Positions 20,720 to 32,730 are shown, counted from the stretch's first letter. The stretch: 64,000 nt of DNA from Agarophyton chilense (GCA_030374765.1 JARGXX010000105.1:1550001-1614000); one strand, 5' to 3'. The notes: generated by a model from the letters alone, not told the origin. Numbers and translations are program-made.

Positions 20720-23700
20720 AGGGAGTCTCCCCTTCGGGAGAGGCGTCCTCAGAGTTGAGGCTGACGACGCCCGAGGCGCCGATGCCTCGCTCCCCGGGGA
20801 AAATCCTGACAAGGAAGGACACCGCAGACGCGTACTCTAAACACCTCGGTGTTTTGAGTCGATCGTGGATACGGATTAGGAATAACCGGATCTCGGATAG
20901 AGTCTTGGTAATGGCCAAGCATAACTACAAGGTTTACGCTGACCTTGGTCTGCACACGCAGTTTATGGTGAGATATATCACTGTCCTGGATACAGGTGCT
21001 GGGCCGAACTTTATTGTGGAATCGGTTTTACCCCCGCCATTGCGGTCACTCATCCGTTCTGAAACGGTACCCGACGTCTCAGACGCCAATAACAACCCGT
21101 TGAAAACGGTTGGTGTGATCGACCTGGTCGTCAGGCTAGGGCGGATGGTGGTTAAACTAGCTTTTATTGTGTGCCGCTCGCTGGCCGCGCCAGTTCTACT
21201 GAAATGTGACTACTGCGACAGGTTTGTCGACGCCATCCGCCCACGCCTTAAGCAGGTGGAACTTGAGGACGGATCGACCGTCCCCATTGTTCGTCAACCG
21301 CTGAAGCGGGCATCGAGTAAACACGTTCCTCTACCTGCTGCGCAGGAACCCACACCGGCGAACCGGGATTCTACGAAGCTACGCGTTGCCTGGTCAGTCA
21401 CCATACCCCCGGAGAGCCAGGTTATGGTTTCAGTCAATTCCCGTCAACACGGTCTTCGGGTTGTTCAGCCCTTGCCCTCGTTGTACGAGAAATTTCAGTT
21501 AACCGTTGCGAACGGAATCGTGCAAGTCACGCTGAATTCCCCTTTCAGGGTGTTGGTTGCCAATCTGGGAAAGGCCCCCCAGACGCTGGCAAAGAACCAA
21601 GTCATTGGGTCTGTGACGCCGCACCCGCTCGCGATGCTCCCTACAAAGGTGACGGCTGTCGAAGTACTCGGAATAATTCCCTCTACCGAGGATGGTCTCC
21701 CGGTATCCGGTGCGGGAACCTCCGGGGAGGCACAGCAGTTGGCGCTCGATAAAACCGTCAAGACAGATGCATTTCCGACCTCGTCGGTTCCCACACCTGA
21801 CACCAGGGCACAGCCTACGAGCTACGATAAGATAGACCCGATCAAGGCCCTCGAGGACCTGGACCTGAGTCATGTACCGGTCTCACACCGGGGCCGCTTA
21901 CGCGGAATGCTACGCGAGTTTACCACAATGTGGGACGGCTCACTGGGTGAGATCAATACAACCGAACATCGGATAGACTTGCTACCGGACGCACGTCCGG
22001 TTGCACAACCCCCTTACAAGGCGGGACCGAAAGCTCGGGAGGAGGAAGAATTTCAGGTGCACAAGATGCTCCGTGCTGGAGTCATCGAGCCCGCCCAATC
22101 TGCTTGGGCTTCACCGGTGGTGCTGGCCCTCAAGGCTGACGGCACATGGCGGTTTTGCGTTGACTACCGCCGCCTCAATGCCGTCACCGTGAGGCACACC
22201 TACCCGATTCCGCGCATGGACGAGTGTATAGACTCGCTCGGGGACGCTACCGTGTTTACGGCTCTGGATGCTAACTGGGGCTACTGGCAAGTCCCAGTCC
22301 GGGAAGGGGACTGAGACAAAACCGCGTTTGTTTGCCACTCTGGTTCCTACCGCTTCAAGCGGATGCCGTTTGGTTTAACCAATGCACCGGCCACCTTTCA
22401 AAGGGCAATAGACATACTGATGTCGCGTTTCAAGTGGCGCACGTGCCTTGTCTACTTGGACGACATCATTGTCTTTTCCAGAAACCTGGACGATCACCTA
22501 ACCCATGTGCGGGACGTGATGACCGTACTGCGAGACGCAGGAATAACCCTCAAGTTGAGGAAGTGCCAGTTCTTCACCGACACGGTGAAGTATCTCGGGC
22601 ACGTCATCCGTCCAGGACGGTTAATGATCGAACAAGTTCGTATCAAGTCCCTCTGTGAGGCGAAGGAGCCCCGTACTCAAACGGAGCTCCGATCCTTTTT
22701 AGGTCTGGTCAACGTCTATCGACGGTTTATACCGAATTTGTCGGATATCGCCGCTCGGCTAAACGCGCTACTGCGGAAGGGCCAGCCACCGAAGCTTGCG
22801 CCATTTACCACCGATCAGTCGGAATCTTTTCGCTCCTTGATTAAGGCAGTTACGACAGCTCCCATCCTATCCTTGCCCAAGCCTGGGCTTCCCTACTCCA
22901 TCGACACCGACGCCAGCGACCACCAGGTGGGCTGCGCACTGTTCCAAACCACCCCCGAGGGGGAACGCAAACCAATTGGCTATTGGTCCCGCACGCTGAA
23001 CGTCCACGAGCGCAACTACTCGGTCTCCGAGAAGGAGTGCCTCGAAGTGGTCTGGGCGCTATCCACTCTGCGCCCATACCTCATGGGCGTTCATTTCACC
23101 GTGTACACGGACCATGCCTCGTTGAGGTGGCTGCTGAACATCTCAGATCCTTCTGGCCGCTTAATGCGGTGGCGCCTCCGCCTAGCGGAATTCGACTTCG
23201 AGGTCGTCTACAAAAAGGGTGTCCAGAACACCCAAGCAGACGCCCTCTCTCGATTACCTACGACAGGTGAAGCACTTGCCGACCCGGAGGTCGACGAGAT
23301 CCCGTGCTTTACCTTGGAAGGGGAAATACCGACGGAGGCGGATTGGCCCGAAACCGGGGAAGACACCATGGAAATGGATGAGCTACTTGCAGCGCGCGAG
23401 AATGAAACACCCGTACCCGGGACCTTTGTACCAATCTCCACCGAGAAGATGATCCGAGAACAGTTCGGCGACCCGTTCTGCACGCGCATACGGGCCCGCC
23501 TAAACGGTGGAGAGGACCTCCCGTTCGAGGTAAACGACATCGGTTACCTCGTCCGGACGGTGGACCACCGATCCCAGATCGTGGTCCCCCACGCCCTGCA
23601 AACCAGGGTGCTCCACCTCTCACACTACCCGACCCTCGGGGGACACTCCGGTGGGAGAAAGCTTTATCTAACCCTGCGAAGGGACTTTTATTGGCCCGCT

Positions 23701-25998
23701 ATGGCGGTTGATTGCTACGCTACGGTGCAGTTCTGCACCCAATGCGCAAAGAACCGGGTGAAACTCCGGAAGCACTCCAAAAGGATGAAGCTTTTCCCCG
23801 CAAGGGCGCCCCTGGAGTTTGTCGCAATCGACATTCTCGGGCCTCTACTCAAGACGCGAAAGGGAAACCAGTTCCTCTTGGTTATCACTGACCGCTTTTC
23901 GAAGCTGGTGCGCACCGTACTTTTACGGAAGATCACCGCTTTCACGGTTGCGAACGCCTTCGTTACGCACTGGGCGTTCGTTTATGGCCCTCCGATAGAG
24001 GTTCTATCCGATAACGGTAAGCAGTTCGCCTCTAAGTTCTTCCAGGACGTCTGCCGCATCCTCGACGTCAAGAACCTGTTTACTACCACCTACCACCCAC
24101 AAACAAACGGGCAGGTGGAACGCTTCAACCGCACCCTACTCGCGTCGCTACGCTCCTACGTATCCGATCACCCAATGAAGTGGGACATTTATTCTGATGC
24201 TATCACCTACGCCTACAGCACGCAGGTTCACCGGACAACCGGTCTGACTCCCTTCGAGCATGTGCTCTCCAGGACACCCCCGCCAGTGGCGGTCGAACCC
24301 CAACACAGGGTCAACTCTTTCCCATCCGTGAGTCAATACCGCCTCAAGTGGAATAACTGGCTTACCAAGCTCGTACCGGTCGCCCGGAAGTCCATGGAAC
24401 GTGCCCAGGCCGCCTACAAGCGGGACTTTGATAACCGCTTACGCGGACCACTACCGGCACCGCCCAAGCCGGGAACCTACGTGTTCGTTCGCCGGGAGTA
24501 CTACAACCCCCGGACCGACAAGCGTCACAAGCTCTCGCCTGTCGCTGAAAGTCCGTTCCGGGTCGTGTCCTCCCTCCCCGGCACCAATGTGGTGGAAAAG
24601 AACGGCGACCACGAACGTCTTTCACAAGACTGCATCGTAGCCGCCCCACCGCCGCAGGCGGAAAATGCATCAGCCCCCGTCGGAACAGCCTCGGATACCA
24701 CGGATACAACGGTGGCACAACGCCCCGCCGTGGTACCGCACCCCTCACGGGGTCTCTCCGATATACCGACTTTATCGGAACCACCGGCAATGCCGGAAAC
24801 ACCTGGCCCTCGCGGCAAGCTACCCTTACGGGCGCCGCGCAGCGGTATTTATACCCGCCATGCGGTTAGCCCACCATCACCCGTCGCTCCGTCTAAAAAG
24901 GGGGAGGGGACCCGCTCAATCGCGGAAGCATCGCCGTCGCAACGAAAGTTTAACCGGACACCCCGGGCAAGGCCCCCGAGCGGACACCCGGCATCGTCGC
25001 CGGACGCCAATCCGCTCCCGCGGGACGCGGCGGTCAACCCGACCGCCACGCAACCCCGCAAGGGGGACCAAGGCGCTCGAAGACCCGAAGCCGGGAAGCG
25101 AGACCCTACGGACGCTCCGCATCGCGTGGAAGCAACTGAGGGCTCCCCGCACATTCGCGGTCGCACACCGAGCGTTTCGGTCGATACCGGTACTCCGGCG
25201 GGTGCTGCGCAAGCAGGTCTAGCGCGCCACTCCGTTGAGAAGGGTACGAACCCCATGGGGGAAAAGGGGCGCGACGACAAGTCGAAAACCGCCTCCCTTG
25301 CCGAATAATCGGAGCCAACCGTCCGCGACGGTCCGACCACCCGTTCTCAAGGTCACGTGACCTGGGCGGGAGATCGGACCAATGGGCACCCGGCATCCCG
25401 GTCATTGGCTGACAGCCACCCCGCGGAGGCGGATCGCCGGGACGGTGAACCACTCACCGCCCACGGCGCACCGCATGGCGGAAACTGCCCACCAATGGGA
25501 ACGCCGCATGCCGCAAATCAAGCGGAGGCCTCCGGCGAACAGTCACCAAGACGGAAGGACCCCCGCAAACTCGCGGTAAGAGCGGACTTCAGGGAAGCCC
25601 CTACCGCCCTGCGGAAACACAACCCGGCCGCGCCAGCAACTTCCGCGAAGCGGTACGGCAGCCCCGGCAACCCGGCAACAACCGCAGAGCGGAATGACAA
25701 ACAGGGTGACCCGGAACAGGCGACGACGAGCCCAGCACCACGCGGCGCTGAGGCTCGGGTCACCACCACCCGGCAAGGCCGGCAAGTTTACGTGCAGGAG
25801 TACGTCCTCGACCGAATCGTCGGACATAGCTACGATGAGCACGAGGTGCTCCAGTACCGGACCCGCTGGTACGGATACGGGCCGGAGTGGGACACCGCGG
25901 AGCCCATCGAGCACCTCCCGCGCTCCGCGGTAATACGATACCACCGCCTTGCGGGGACCGCACTCCCAGCCACGCTGGTAAACGCCCAAGAGGGATAA
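20455..25998 (+). pseudogene. pol: Gypsy pol: protease-RT-RNase H-integrase-chromodomain
   Basis: A single frame with two nonsense codons (TGA 22,312-22,314 inside RT; TAA 25,306-25,308 in the C-terminal linker). Domains in order: protease with VLDTGAGPNFI (20,983-21,015); RT with FTALDANWGYWQ and YLDDIIVF (22,452-22,475); RNase H with DTDAS, EKECLEV, TDHASL and ADALSRL; integrase with the HHCC finger ending QFCTQC, then VITDRFSKL, LSDNGKQF and QVERFNRTL (D, D, E all present). A long Pro/Arg-rich linker follows, and a chromodomain (EYVLDRIVGHSYDEHEVLQY, YRTRWYGYG) lies at about 25,795-25,950. There is no start codon of its own near gag's end, so expression by -1 frameshift is inferred. Confidence 0.92.
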
Positions 25999-26331
25999 CC
26001 CGTGAACACGGAATGGAATGGCTGATGGCGCCACGCGCCATCTCCGTCCATGCCCCAACGCGGGGAAGGAAGCAACCGGTCAAGCTATCCCTACGTCGTT
26101 GGTGGTCGTGCCAGTTACCTGGTCCGCGCGCGAAGCGACCACCGTTAAACACGGAACTCCCAGCTAGGCTGGTTCCCTGCAACGCCGGAACCGCGGTAGA
26201 AGGCCGGTACCCCGGAAAAAAAGAAGCGGACTTGGGAAAGGGCGTCGGAAAGGCGACCCTCTTCTTTTTATTTCTCACTACTGGCAAGGGCGCCCTAGTG
26301 ACGCCGCCCTACATTCTACCGGAAGCCCCGG
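25999..26331. other. Spacer between pol and the antisense ORF
   Basis: About 330 bp separating two convergent reading frames. Minus and plus frames are both partly open because of high GC, but nothing is recognisable. A convergent pair like this would need transcription stops for both strands; no clear poly(A) signal was seen. Confidence 0.4.
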
Positions 26332-28107
26332 TCATTCCTCCACACGAGGTGGACCCCCGCCCAGGCGGTTGGCTAAGGCATCCCGCATGGCGGCCACGTC
26401 ACCCGAGATCTCGGAAGGGCGAAGCCCCACCTCCCGAAGGAAGCGCGCGATGACCTCGCCCCGCTCCGCGCCAGCGGCGGTGTCGGGCGGGCCCGCCACC
26501 GATGGAGTCGGATAGGAATCCGTTCGCACGGCATCAGCAGCCCCGGATGGAGCCGCACCACCGTATTCAACGGACTCCTCACCGGCCTCGCCGGACTCGT
26601 CATTCTCCATCGGAGCGTAACCCGGATCCTCCGGTTCGTTGTCGACCATCGGGTCACCATCCGCATAGTCGCGGTAATAGTCGCTCGAGTCGACATACCC
26701 TCGCGGGTGGTCGGCCAAGACTTCACGCGGCGCATGCCGGTTGGCTTCCGCTTCCTCGCGGCTGATCTCGTGGTAATCCGAGGGGTCGAAGTAGATGAAA
26801 TCCCCCGCTAGCGCGGTATTCCTCCCGAATCCGGGGCCAGACCCGCGAGGCGGTTGAATGCGTTGGGAGTTCTCCAGCGGGACCTCATCCCACTGGACCC
26901 CCTCCGCAAAGTCGAGGAGGCCCAGCATCTCTTCTTCGTTCGCCTCGCCCCCGAGGGGGATGCGCATGTCCAAACAGCGGATCGCAGCCCGCACACGCGG
27001 TGGCACGTACCACAATCGGTATTGATCGTACGCCTCAGCGAGGATAAAAGCCGCAGTGCGGACGGCCCATTCGCTTACCACGATGGACCACCACCCCGAC
27101 TGGGGATCGTTCAAGAACGACGACCCTACATAGGTGAAGACTGGAGGCAGCTCAATGAAGCAACCCCAGCACGCGTCCAAGGAGGACCACCAGTCTGGGA
27201 GACTGACGTACCGACCACGTCGGTGAGCAGGCGCGATGCGCTCAATCTCCGTGTTCTGGTACGGTACGAAATACCCGTTCCGGGCCCGCCAACGCCGCTC
27301 ATCGCAGATGAAGTTCTGAAGGAAGTTCGAGCGCGACTGCCCCGGTTGGTAGCGGAACTCTGCCCGAAGAATCGGTCGTACCCAGCAAAGGGCTTCTTGC
27401 CGAGCGATCGGTGTGCCCCTCCAAGCGAGGGTTTACAATCCGTTTAGACGGTCACAGTACCACATTTCCCCGCGAGTGCGGTAAAGGTGGACGTCGAATT
27501 CGATCTCTGGCGGTATCGGGAACTCGAAAGGCGCCCGATGGTGCCTGAGATAAGCGATCCGCACGAGCGCGGCCTGAGCCTCCGCAGAGGATTCACCGCG
27601 TCGGCGGAGTATGTGGTGTACCGGGATGGCAATACGATTACGCCAATCCCAGGACATGGTCACCACGCCGGGCAGGTCGCTCGGGAGCATCTCCGAATTA
27701 TCGGTGTAGGATTGGATCAAATCCTCGTCGCGGACAGCCAATGGGTGAAACCAAGGCGCATACCGCAACATCGCGGAGCCATGCCGAGTTCTCGGATTTG
27801 CACCCACACGGGCGTCGTAGGTCGGCCACTGCGGTGGGTCCGCCTGTCCGCGAAAGCGGGCGCCAATACGGCGGTCTTCGTACGCAAGGTTGGTAACATC
27901 CCCAGGGTGGGGCGCGGACCGAAAGCCGGTGGAACCGCCAAGGGCGGGAGTCGCGGATGTGTTATGGCGGTCGAGGTTGGACATGGTGCGTGTTGGTGGG
28001 CTGTGGTTGGAATAGGAAGCGAAGAGCGTGCGTGGGATCCTTGGTGAAGGTGTGTTGGTTTCCGGAGACCCGGTGTCGGACGCGTTCTTATCATGACGAG
28101 CTGCCAT
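26332..28107 (-). pseudogene. Antisense ORF of the gypsy element (aORF)
   Basis: From ATG at 28,107 the minus frame runs 591 codons to 26,332 with a single TAA at 27,431-27,433. I do not recognise the product. It has a Ser/Pro/Thr-rich N-terminus, a central aromatic-rich region (RARNGYFVPYQNTEIERIAP, then RRGRYVSLPDWWSSLDACWG and GWWSIVVSEWAVRTAAFILA) and an acidic C-terminus (EPEDPGYAPMENDESGEAGE). The central blocks align with the minus-strand ORF of the TIR element at 43,637-45,217: RGRYVSLP with PPLYLSLP, GLLDFAEGVQWDEVP with DHVLHVEWSKTP. Its start lies 48 bp inside the 3' LTR, so that LTR could drive it in reverse. Plant gypsy elements with extra sense or antisense ORFs are known; function here is unknown. 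Confidence 0.75.
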
Positions 28108-28140
28108 GCCGACTTCCTCTTCGAGGTGTTCGCCCTGTCT

Positions 28141-28154
28141 TAAGGGGAGGGATA
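28141..28154 (+). other. Gypsy polypurine tract
   Basis: TAAGGGGAGGGATA directly precedes the 3' LTR, the expected plus-strand primer position. Confidence 0.7.
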
Positions 28155-29018
28155 TGAAGAGCAACGCCCTCCAGGGAGGTTTTTGGGGACTTAAGTTTTT
28201 TCCGGAGCATCCGGCGTGCAACCTGGTTATGAGTAGGAGTAATCCGTTTTCACGGCGATGGCCGGAATGCCGGTGATGCACCGGCGGGACCGGGTGCCAT
28301 ACACGTGGCCGCAGCGCCCGCGCGACACGTGGCCGCCAGATTGGCCCCTTTGTTAGACGGACATTTAGCTATTTAGGATAGACTTTATTTATTCTATTCT
28401 ACGGTGACTACAGTACTTAGGCCGCCGGCCTCGCGGCCGCCGGTCCAGTAAAGTCTCCCCACCAAGGATGATCTTGGTCTTCCAGATCTTGGCTCTGGGT
28501 CGAGCCGCCTGCGCGGATATACAACTCCTTACGGAGGGATTTCCCGTGGTGCACGGCTTCCCAACCCCCTTGGACGTTCAAGCAGCCTTCGTGTGTTGGG
28601 TATCTATTCCCACTTTCGTGGTTCCGCCCGTGTATACGGTTTGCTACACCCGGCAGTGCCTGCTATTCCCGAGTCCCCTCTTGCGACTCGTGGTCAACCT
28701 CGCCCTCTTGCCTCCGTTCCCATTTTCCTTCCCTTTTCCTCCCCTTCATTGGGCAATTTCCGCTCTTGCGGCTCGCACTGATACCTGTCGTTCTCGCCAC
28801 TCTTGTGGGCTTTGCCTCCTCAGAGGATACGCATGCACCGCTTCGGCGGATATTCTCGGCTTCTTTCAGCCTCCCTGCGCCCGTCGCGACGGTTCGGCTC
28901 CGGCTTACACCCGGCATTGCGCGCCGATCCCTGGGAGGGCTCTACCGCGCCGGCTACCTAGTGAGAGGAAGATCCGGACGTCTTCGTAGGTTTTCCCCCT
29001 TGGGGGCATTGTCCTACC
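28155..29018 (+). repeat. Gypsy 3' LTR
   Basis: 864 bp matching the 5' LTR. The final dinucleotide is CC where the 5' LTR has CA. The flanking AAGAG at 29,019-29,023 matches 17,619-17,623. Confidence 0.92.
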
Positions 29019-29270
29019 AAGAGAGTGCTGTCACTCAACTCCGTCACAAGGACAGAAGCGCGCTGTCTATTCTCGACCGCAACATTAGCCAGCAACAAAA
29101 ATTCTGTGAGCGCTTCTAGCATTGGGGCCGAGCCTAACAAGGAATTGAACGTTGATGCTTGCGCATCAATCCCCAGTTCAAAAGTTGTTAACGACTCGTT
29201 GTTACCACTCTGAACCTCAAGTAGTCTAATAACTTTTCCATGAATTTCATTAACAGAGAGTTAGTCGCGC
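29019..29270 (-). pseudogene. Copia-like gag, part 5' of the gypsy insertion
   Basis: The minus frame is open from about 29,260 (after one TAA) to the LTR edge, ending VLVTELSDSTL, and continues in phase at 17,623. The segment is helical with LLGSAPMLEALTEFLLLAN. The role as gag is inferred from position upstream of the cysteine cluster and integrase of the same decayed element. Confidence 0.55.
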
Positions 29271-29779
29271 TTTTAGATCGCTTTTACGATGAACTCTGCA
29301 CCAGTCTCCGACGCAACAACGTCGTCAGTGTTTCTTGAGCTTAGGACCTTCGCTCTCCCGTACAGTTGGGTTTGAGCATTTTACCTCCGAGTGAAACGGC
29401 AATTTTGTTGGAGTTGCAATCCGGCAGCTTTTCGAAGAACGATGTCTACAGCGCCACTGATTTCTCATAGACTTCTTGGTTTCCCTTGCCATCCGTCGAC
29501 GGCAAGTTCTCAAGGTCCCAAGAAAAGCGCGGACGGCGGGGCGTATCCGACGAAGTTGTTGGGCTTTAGCCCATAAACTTAGTACTGAGCAGTATTCGTG
29601 AACTAAGTAGGATCTTGGAAAACTAGGGATGCAGTATAGCTCTCCTTATAGCCAGATGGATTCTCACTAGAACAAAGTTGTGTTATATGCTAATGGGAAA
29701 ACTGTCACGCAATAAAGTTTGAATACAAACAAATGTCTAGCCGGTTGAAATGTAATAAAAGTTCTTTCGTGTCAGTTTC
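29271..29779. other. Unassigned spacer before YR element B
   Basis: Probably the 5' end of the copia-like element (a minus frame 29,513-29,325 starts MRTCRRRMARETKKSMR and is basic). The part from 29,580 is AT-rich, with no gene, LTR partner or RNA recognised. Confidence 0.35.
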
Positions 29780-29970
29780 GTTGAGTGTAGGCGTCCTCGT
29801 TTATGCAAATGAAACGCATTCACATACATAGCGAGGCCGGCCACGTATGTGGCGTGCGCGACGTGTACGAAAAAAGTCAATCACGTATCTGATGCACCGC
29901 GGCCGGCGAGTCTACAAGAGCCAGGCGGGTGCCACGGCGATCTGCCGAGATCACTGGCATGCCTCTCTCT
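29780..29970 (+). repeat. YR element B, 5' terminal direct repeat
   Basis: 191 bp from GTTGAGTGTAGGCGTCC to CATGCCTCTCTCT. It contains GAGGCCGGCCACGTATGTGG, whose GGCCGGCCACGTA core is also present in element A's repeats. It is followed by TTCAGAGAGTCCCC, as in element A (TTCCGAAGAGTCCCC). Confidence 0.85.
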
Positions 29971-30062
29971 TTCAGAGAGTCCCCATCACTTGGCGGAAGG
30001 CAAATTTCTTAACGGTCAAACGAAGTAGACCAAGCAAACAAACTGTTTGCAACATACACAAC

Positions 30063-30749
30063 ATGACTACCAACGCAGACTTCACAAACAGTCTTTCTCT
30101 TGCTGAGGATCTGCTCACAAGGTCTAAGGAGGTCTCAAGAGGCAAATCTCTTGCTGAAGCCGGAATTGATGTAAAGTACATGACGGCCTACGCCACTATT
30201 GCGAGGAGATGCCGTGACGATAAGGACTTTGGACTCTCTCGCTATCCCTATGAACAAGGCCCAGCCGTTGGGGCGTTCACCGGGGGCTTCTTCGAGCACA
30301 GAGAGTGGCCGCTTCGTCGAGGAATGGAGTCGCACAAAAGCATGCGAGCGGTGTACGAATATGAGGCTAACTACATAAATGCAGCAGGGTTTTGGATGTC
30401 TTTCCACAACGCCGCAATCGCTTTGCGGCATGAGGCTCTACGCGACAATTTATTCGAGAAAGCGGAGCTGTACGATGTTTGGGCAATCATTGCAGTGCGG
30501 TATGGACTTCGGGTTACTGGACTTCGAGTCGAGTTTTATAAACTTCTGGCAAAGGACCCCGCCTACACCAAGATGGTTCTTCCGAGTCTTGAACAGAGGA
30601 ATGATACCCCGGCTGCCGATGACCTTGTCGAGCAGCTTGAGAAGCTTGATTCTCACATGACTACCCAATTGATGAAGGCCGTCGCCACCCTCAGTGCCAG
30701 CAACACAACGAAAAGAGCTGGGAAGGGTGGGGCTGCCGGGGACAATTAG
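30063..30749 (+). CDS. YR element B ORF1 (gag-like)
   Basis: 228 residues from ATG 30,063. It is helical and has no zinc finger; the C-terminus is Lys/Gly-rich. The conserved blocks IARRCRDDKDFGL, VGAFTGGFFEHREW, RYGLRVTGLRVEFYKLLAKD and PSLEQRND are shared with element A. The frame in -1 register is also open near its end (from about 30,707) and leads without a stop into RT, and that -1 peptide is conserved in element A. ORF1 and RT are therefore probably linked by frameshifting. By position it is the nucleocapsid-like protein. I know no named domain for it. Confidence 0.75.
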   Translation: MTTNADFTNSLSLAEDLLTRSKEVSRGKSLAEAGIDVKYMTAYATIARRCRDDKDFGLSRYPYEQGPAVGAFTGGFFEHREWPLRRGMESHKSMRAVYEYEANYINAAGFWMSFHNAAIALRHEALRDNLFEKAELYDVWAIIAVRYGLRVTGLRVEFYKLLAKDPAYTKMVLPSLEQRNDTPAADDLVEQLEKLDSHMTTQLMKAVATLSASNTTKRAGKGGAAGDN

Positions 30750-30751
30750 TC

Positions 30752-32710
30752 ACCATAGTGAGCCGGCGGCGCCCCCTTTGGCGTGGTTCGCAGAGCCGCG
30801 TCGAAGAATGGCGTCGTCTGGGTTGCTCGGAGTTCCTCTGCCGAGCAGTCCAATACGGAATCTACGAATCTCCTTCAGAACCATTCAAAGAGAATGGAGT
30901 AGAGCTCGCAGACATTCCGCAGACTATGGAGAACAAAGCCTTTGCTTCTGTGGATCTCTCAGAAGGCTGCGCAAACGGAATATACCAGGAGGTATCACAT
31001 GCGCATGCAATGAAGGCAAAAGAAAATGGAGCGGTAATATCCTCAGCCTTCACCGTATGGCAGGACAGTCCTGGCGGAAAGAAAGGGAGGTTTGTAGTAA
31101 ACCTCTCAGCGCAGTCAAAGCACTGGGTGAAGGGTACAGTCCGGATGGAATCCTTGGCGGAGTTTGAGATGCAGATACAGCAAGGGGACCATTTCATTTC
31201 TTTCGATTTGCAGAAGGGATACCGGCATTTTCGGCTCCACCCAGACATGAGAGACTGGTTCATCTTCCGGTACAATGGGAAGTATTATCAATGCGTCGCC
31301 CTCCCGTTCGGGTGGGGAAGATCTCCTCTTTGGTTCACACAGTTAACGGTGCCGTTCATACGCTGCTTACGGGGACATGGATTCAGGGTGTTAGCCTACC
31401 TCGACGACTTTCTGGTTGCTCCTTCGGTCTTTGGAACCGTTTCAACCAGGGATCATTGCACCCGAGCAAAAAAGATCATCGCCGTCCTCCTCAGGCGATT
31501 CGGAATACGGCGAAATACATCCAAGGGGTGTTGGGAGGGAGCCACGAAATTAGAACATCTGGGGGTACTCATCGACACTGTAGAAATGAAGTTCCTCGTA
31601 GCACCGCACAAGTTGGAAAAGGTGCAGAGCTTGTCCAAAGCTATCCTAAAGGATGTCCGTTTCGGGAGGAGATGGGTCAGCAAGCGAAAGGTCGAGCACC
31701 TTTGCGGTGTCTGTGTCGCGCTCTCCTTGGCTATGCCATGGGCCAGGTTCTATACCAGGGCGCTTCATTGGGACATTTCGCGAAAGAGGGAGCACGACGA
31801 TCGGGGTCGGGTTCGCCTAAGCCACCAGAGTATTCGGGATCTCCGACGATGGAAGCAACTCAGTGCTCAAAAGTTGGGAGGAAGACCAATGGTGCCGCCT
31901 ACTCCATCCGCAGCGTTGCACACCGACGCCGCGGACGTGGGCTATGGAGGAACTTTCAACGCCCGGAACCTCTAGCCAGGCGTGGACAGTTGCTGGAAAG
32001 CCCAAGGAATATGGAATTGGCAAGATCGAGCGCAGTCAATAAGCTATCGCGAGCTCAAGGCCATACGCATGGTACTCACCGGGAAGCTGAAGCAGAAAAT
32101 TCTGAGCGAGCAACACCAGGACTTACTACTGCATGTGGACAACCAGGCCGTCGTTCATATCACCAACTCATTTGTTTCGGCTTCCCGTCCCATGATGAAA
32201 GAGCTACGAAAGCTAAAACTGGTTCTGGACGCTCTTGGTGTCCGTCTTCGTACGGAGTGGATCCCATCAGTCGCAAACAAATTTGCAGACGCTCTATCGC
32301 GACGCTTCTACCGAGGCGACTTGCAGATCAAGCGGCAGCTCAGGCGTTCCGTCGCGGCTGGTATGAAAGCCCCTCGGGATGCATTTCCATACCGCCCACT
32401 GGGCGAGCATCCTCGGTTTCTTCGCCGTCAGGCCTACGCGGAGCTCGCCTCGAAGTGGGACAAAGAGCAGGCTCGTCTGTTGTGCCCTCCGGTGAGCTTG
32501 ATTTCCGCGACACTTCACAAATTGCGGGTAACGAAAGCCCCGTCGATGCTGCTGATACCATTCTGGCCTCGGCAGGGATGGTGTCAGGACGCTTTGCGGA
32601 TGGCATCACGGGTCAAAGAGCTGCGAGCCCCAGCGCACACAATGTGGGCCGGTTACAGGAAGTTGAATCCCGCATGGAGCCTACTATTGCTCGAGATCAA
32701 CTTCGAGTGA
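30752..32710 (+). pseudogene. YR element B reverse transcriptase-RNase H
   Basis: Frame 2 from ORF1's end to 32,710 with a single in-frame TAG at 31,973-31,975. RT shows GRFVVNLSAQSKHW, DLQKGYRHFRLHPDMRDW (first Asp), PFGWGRSPLWFTQ and YLDDFLVAPS (catalytic Asp pair, 31,396-31,425). RNase H shows DAADVGYGG, YRELKAIRM, HVDNQAVV and ADALSRRF with all four acidic residues. At the TAG position element A has a sense codon, so this is either a true lesion or a readthrough site separating RT and RNase H; I favour a lesion. There is no integrase and no methyltransferase domain. Confidence 0.85.
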
Positions 32711-32730
32711 CTAACCGATCCGGCAGAAGA

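Larger units (their letters stand above)
17619..29023 (+). mobile_element. Ty3/gypsy chromovirus with an antisense ORF
   Basis: A complete-length LTR retrotransposon: 5' LTR (865 bp), primer-binding site, gag, pol with chromodomain, an antisense ORF, a purine tract and 3' LTR (864 bp), flanked by AAGAG (17,619-17,623 and 29,019-29,023). The LTRs differ at a modest number of positions, so the insertion is not brand new. Gag and pol together carry one frameshift and three stops, so this copy is defective but barely decayed. It is nested in the gag of a copia-like element. Confidence 0.93.

Noticed and set aside
24665-25340. Long frames on both strands over the gypsy pol C-terminal linker
   Set aside because: These are GC-rich shadows of the Pro/Arg-rich linker; none is conserved in the related TIR element.
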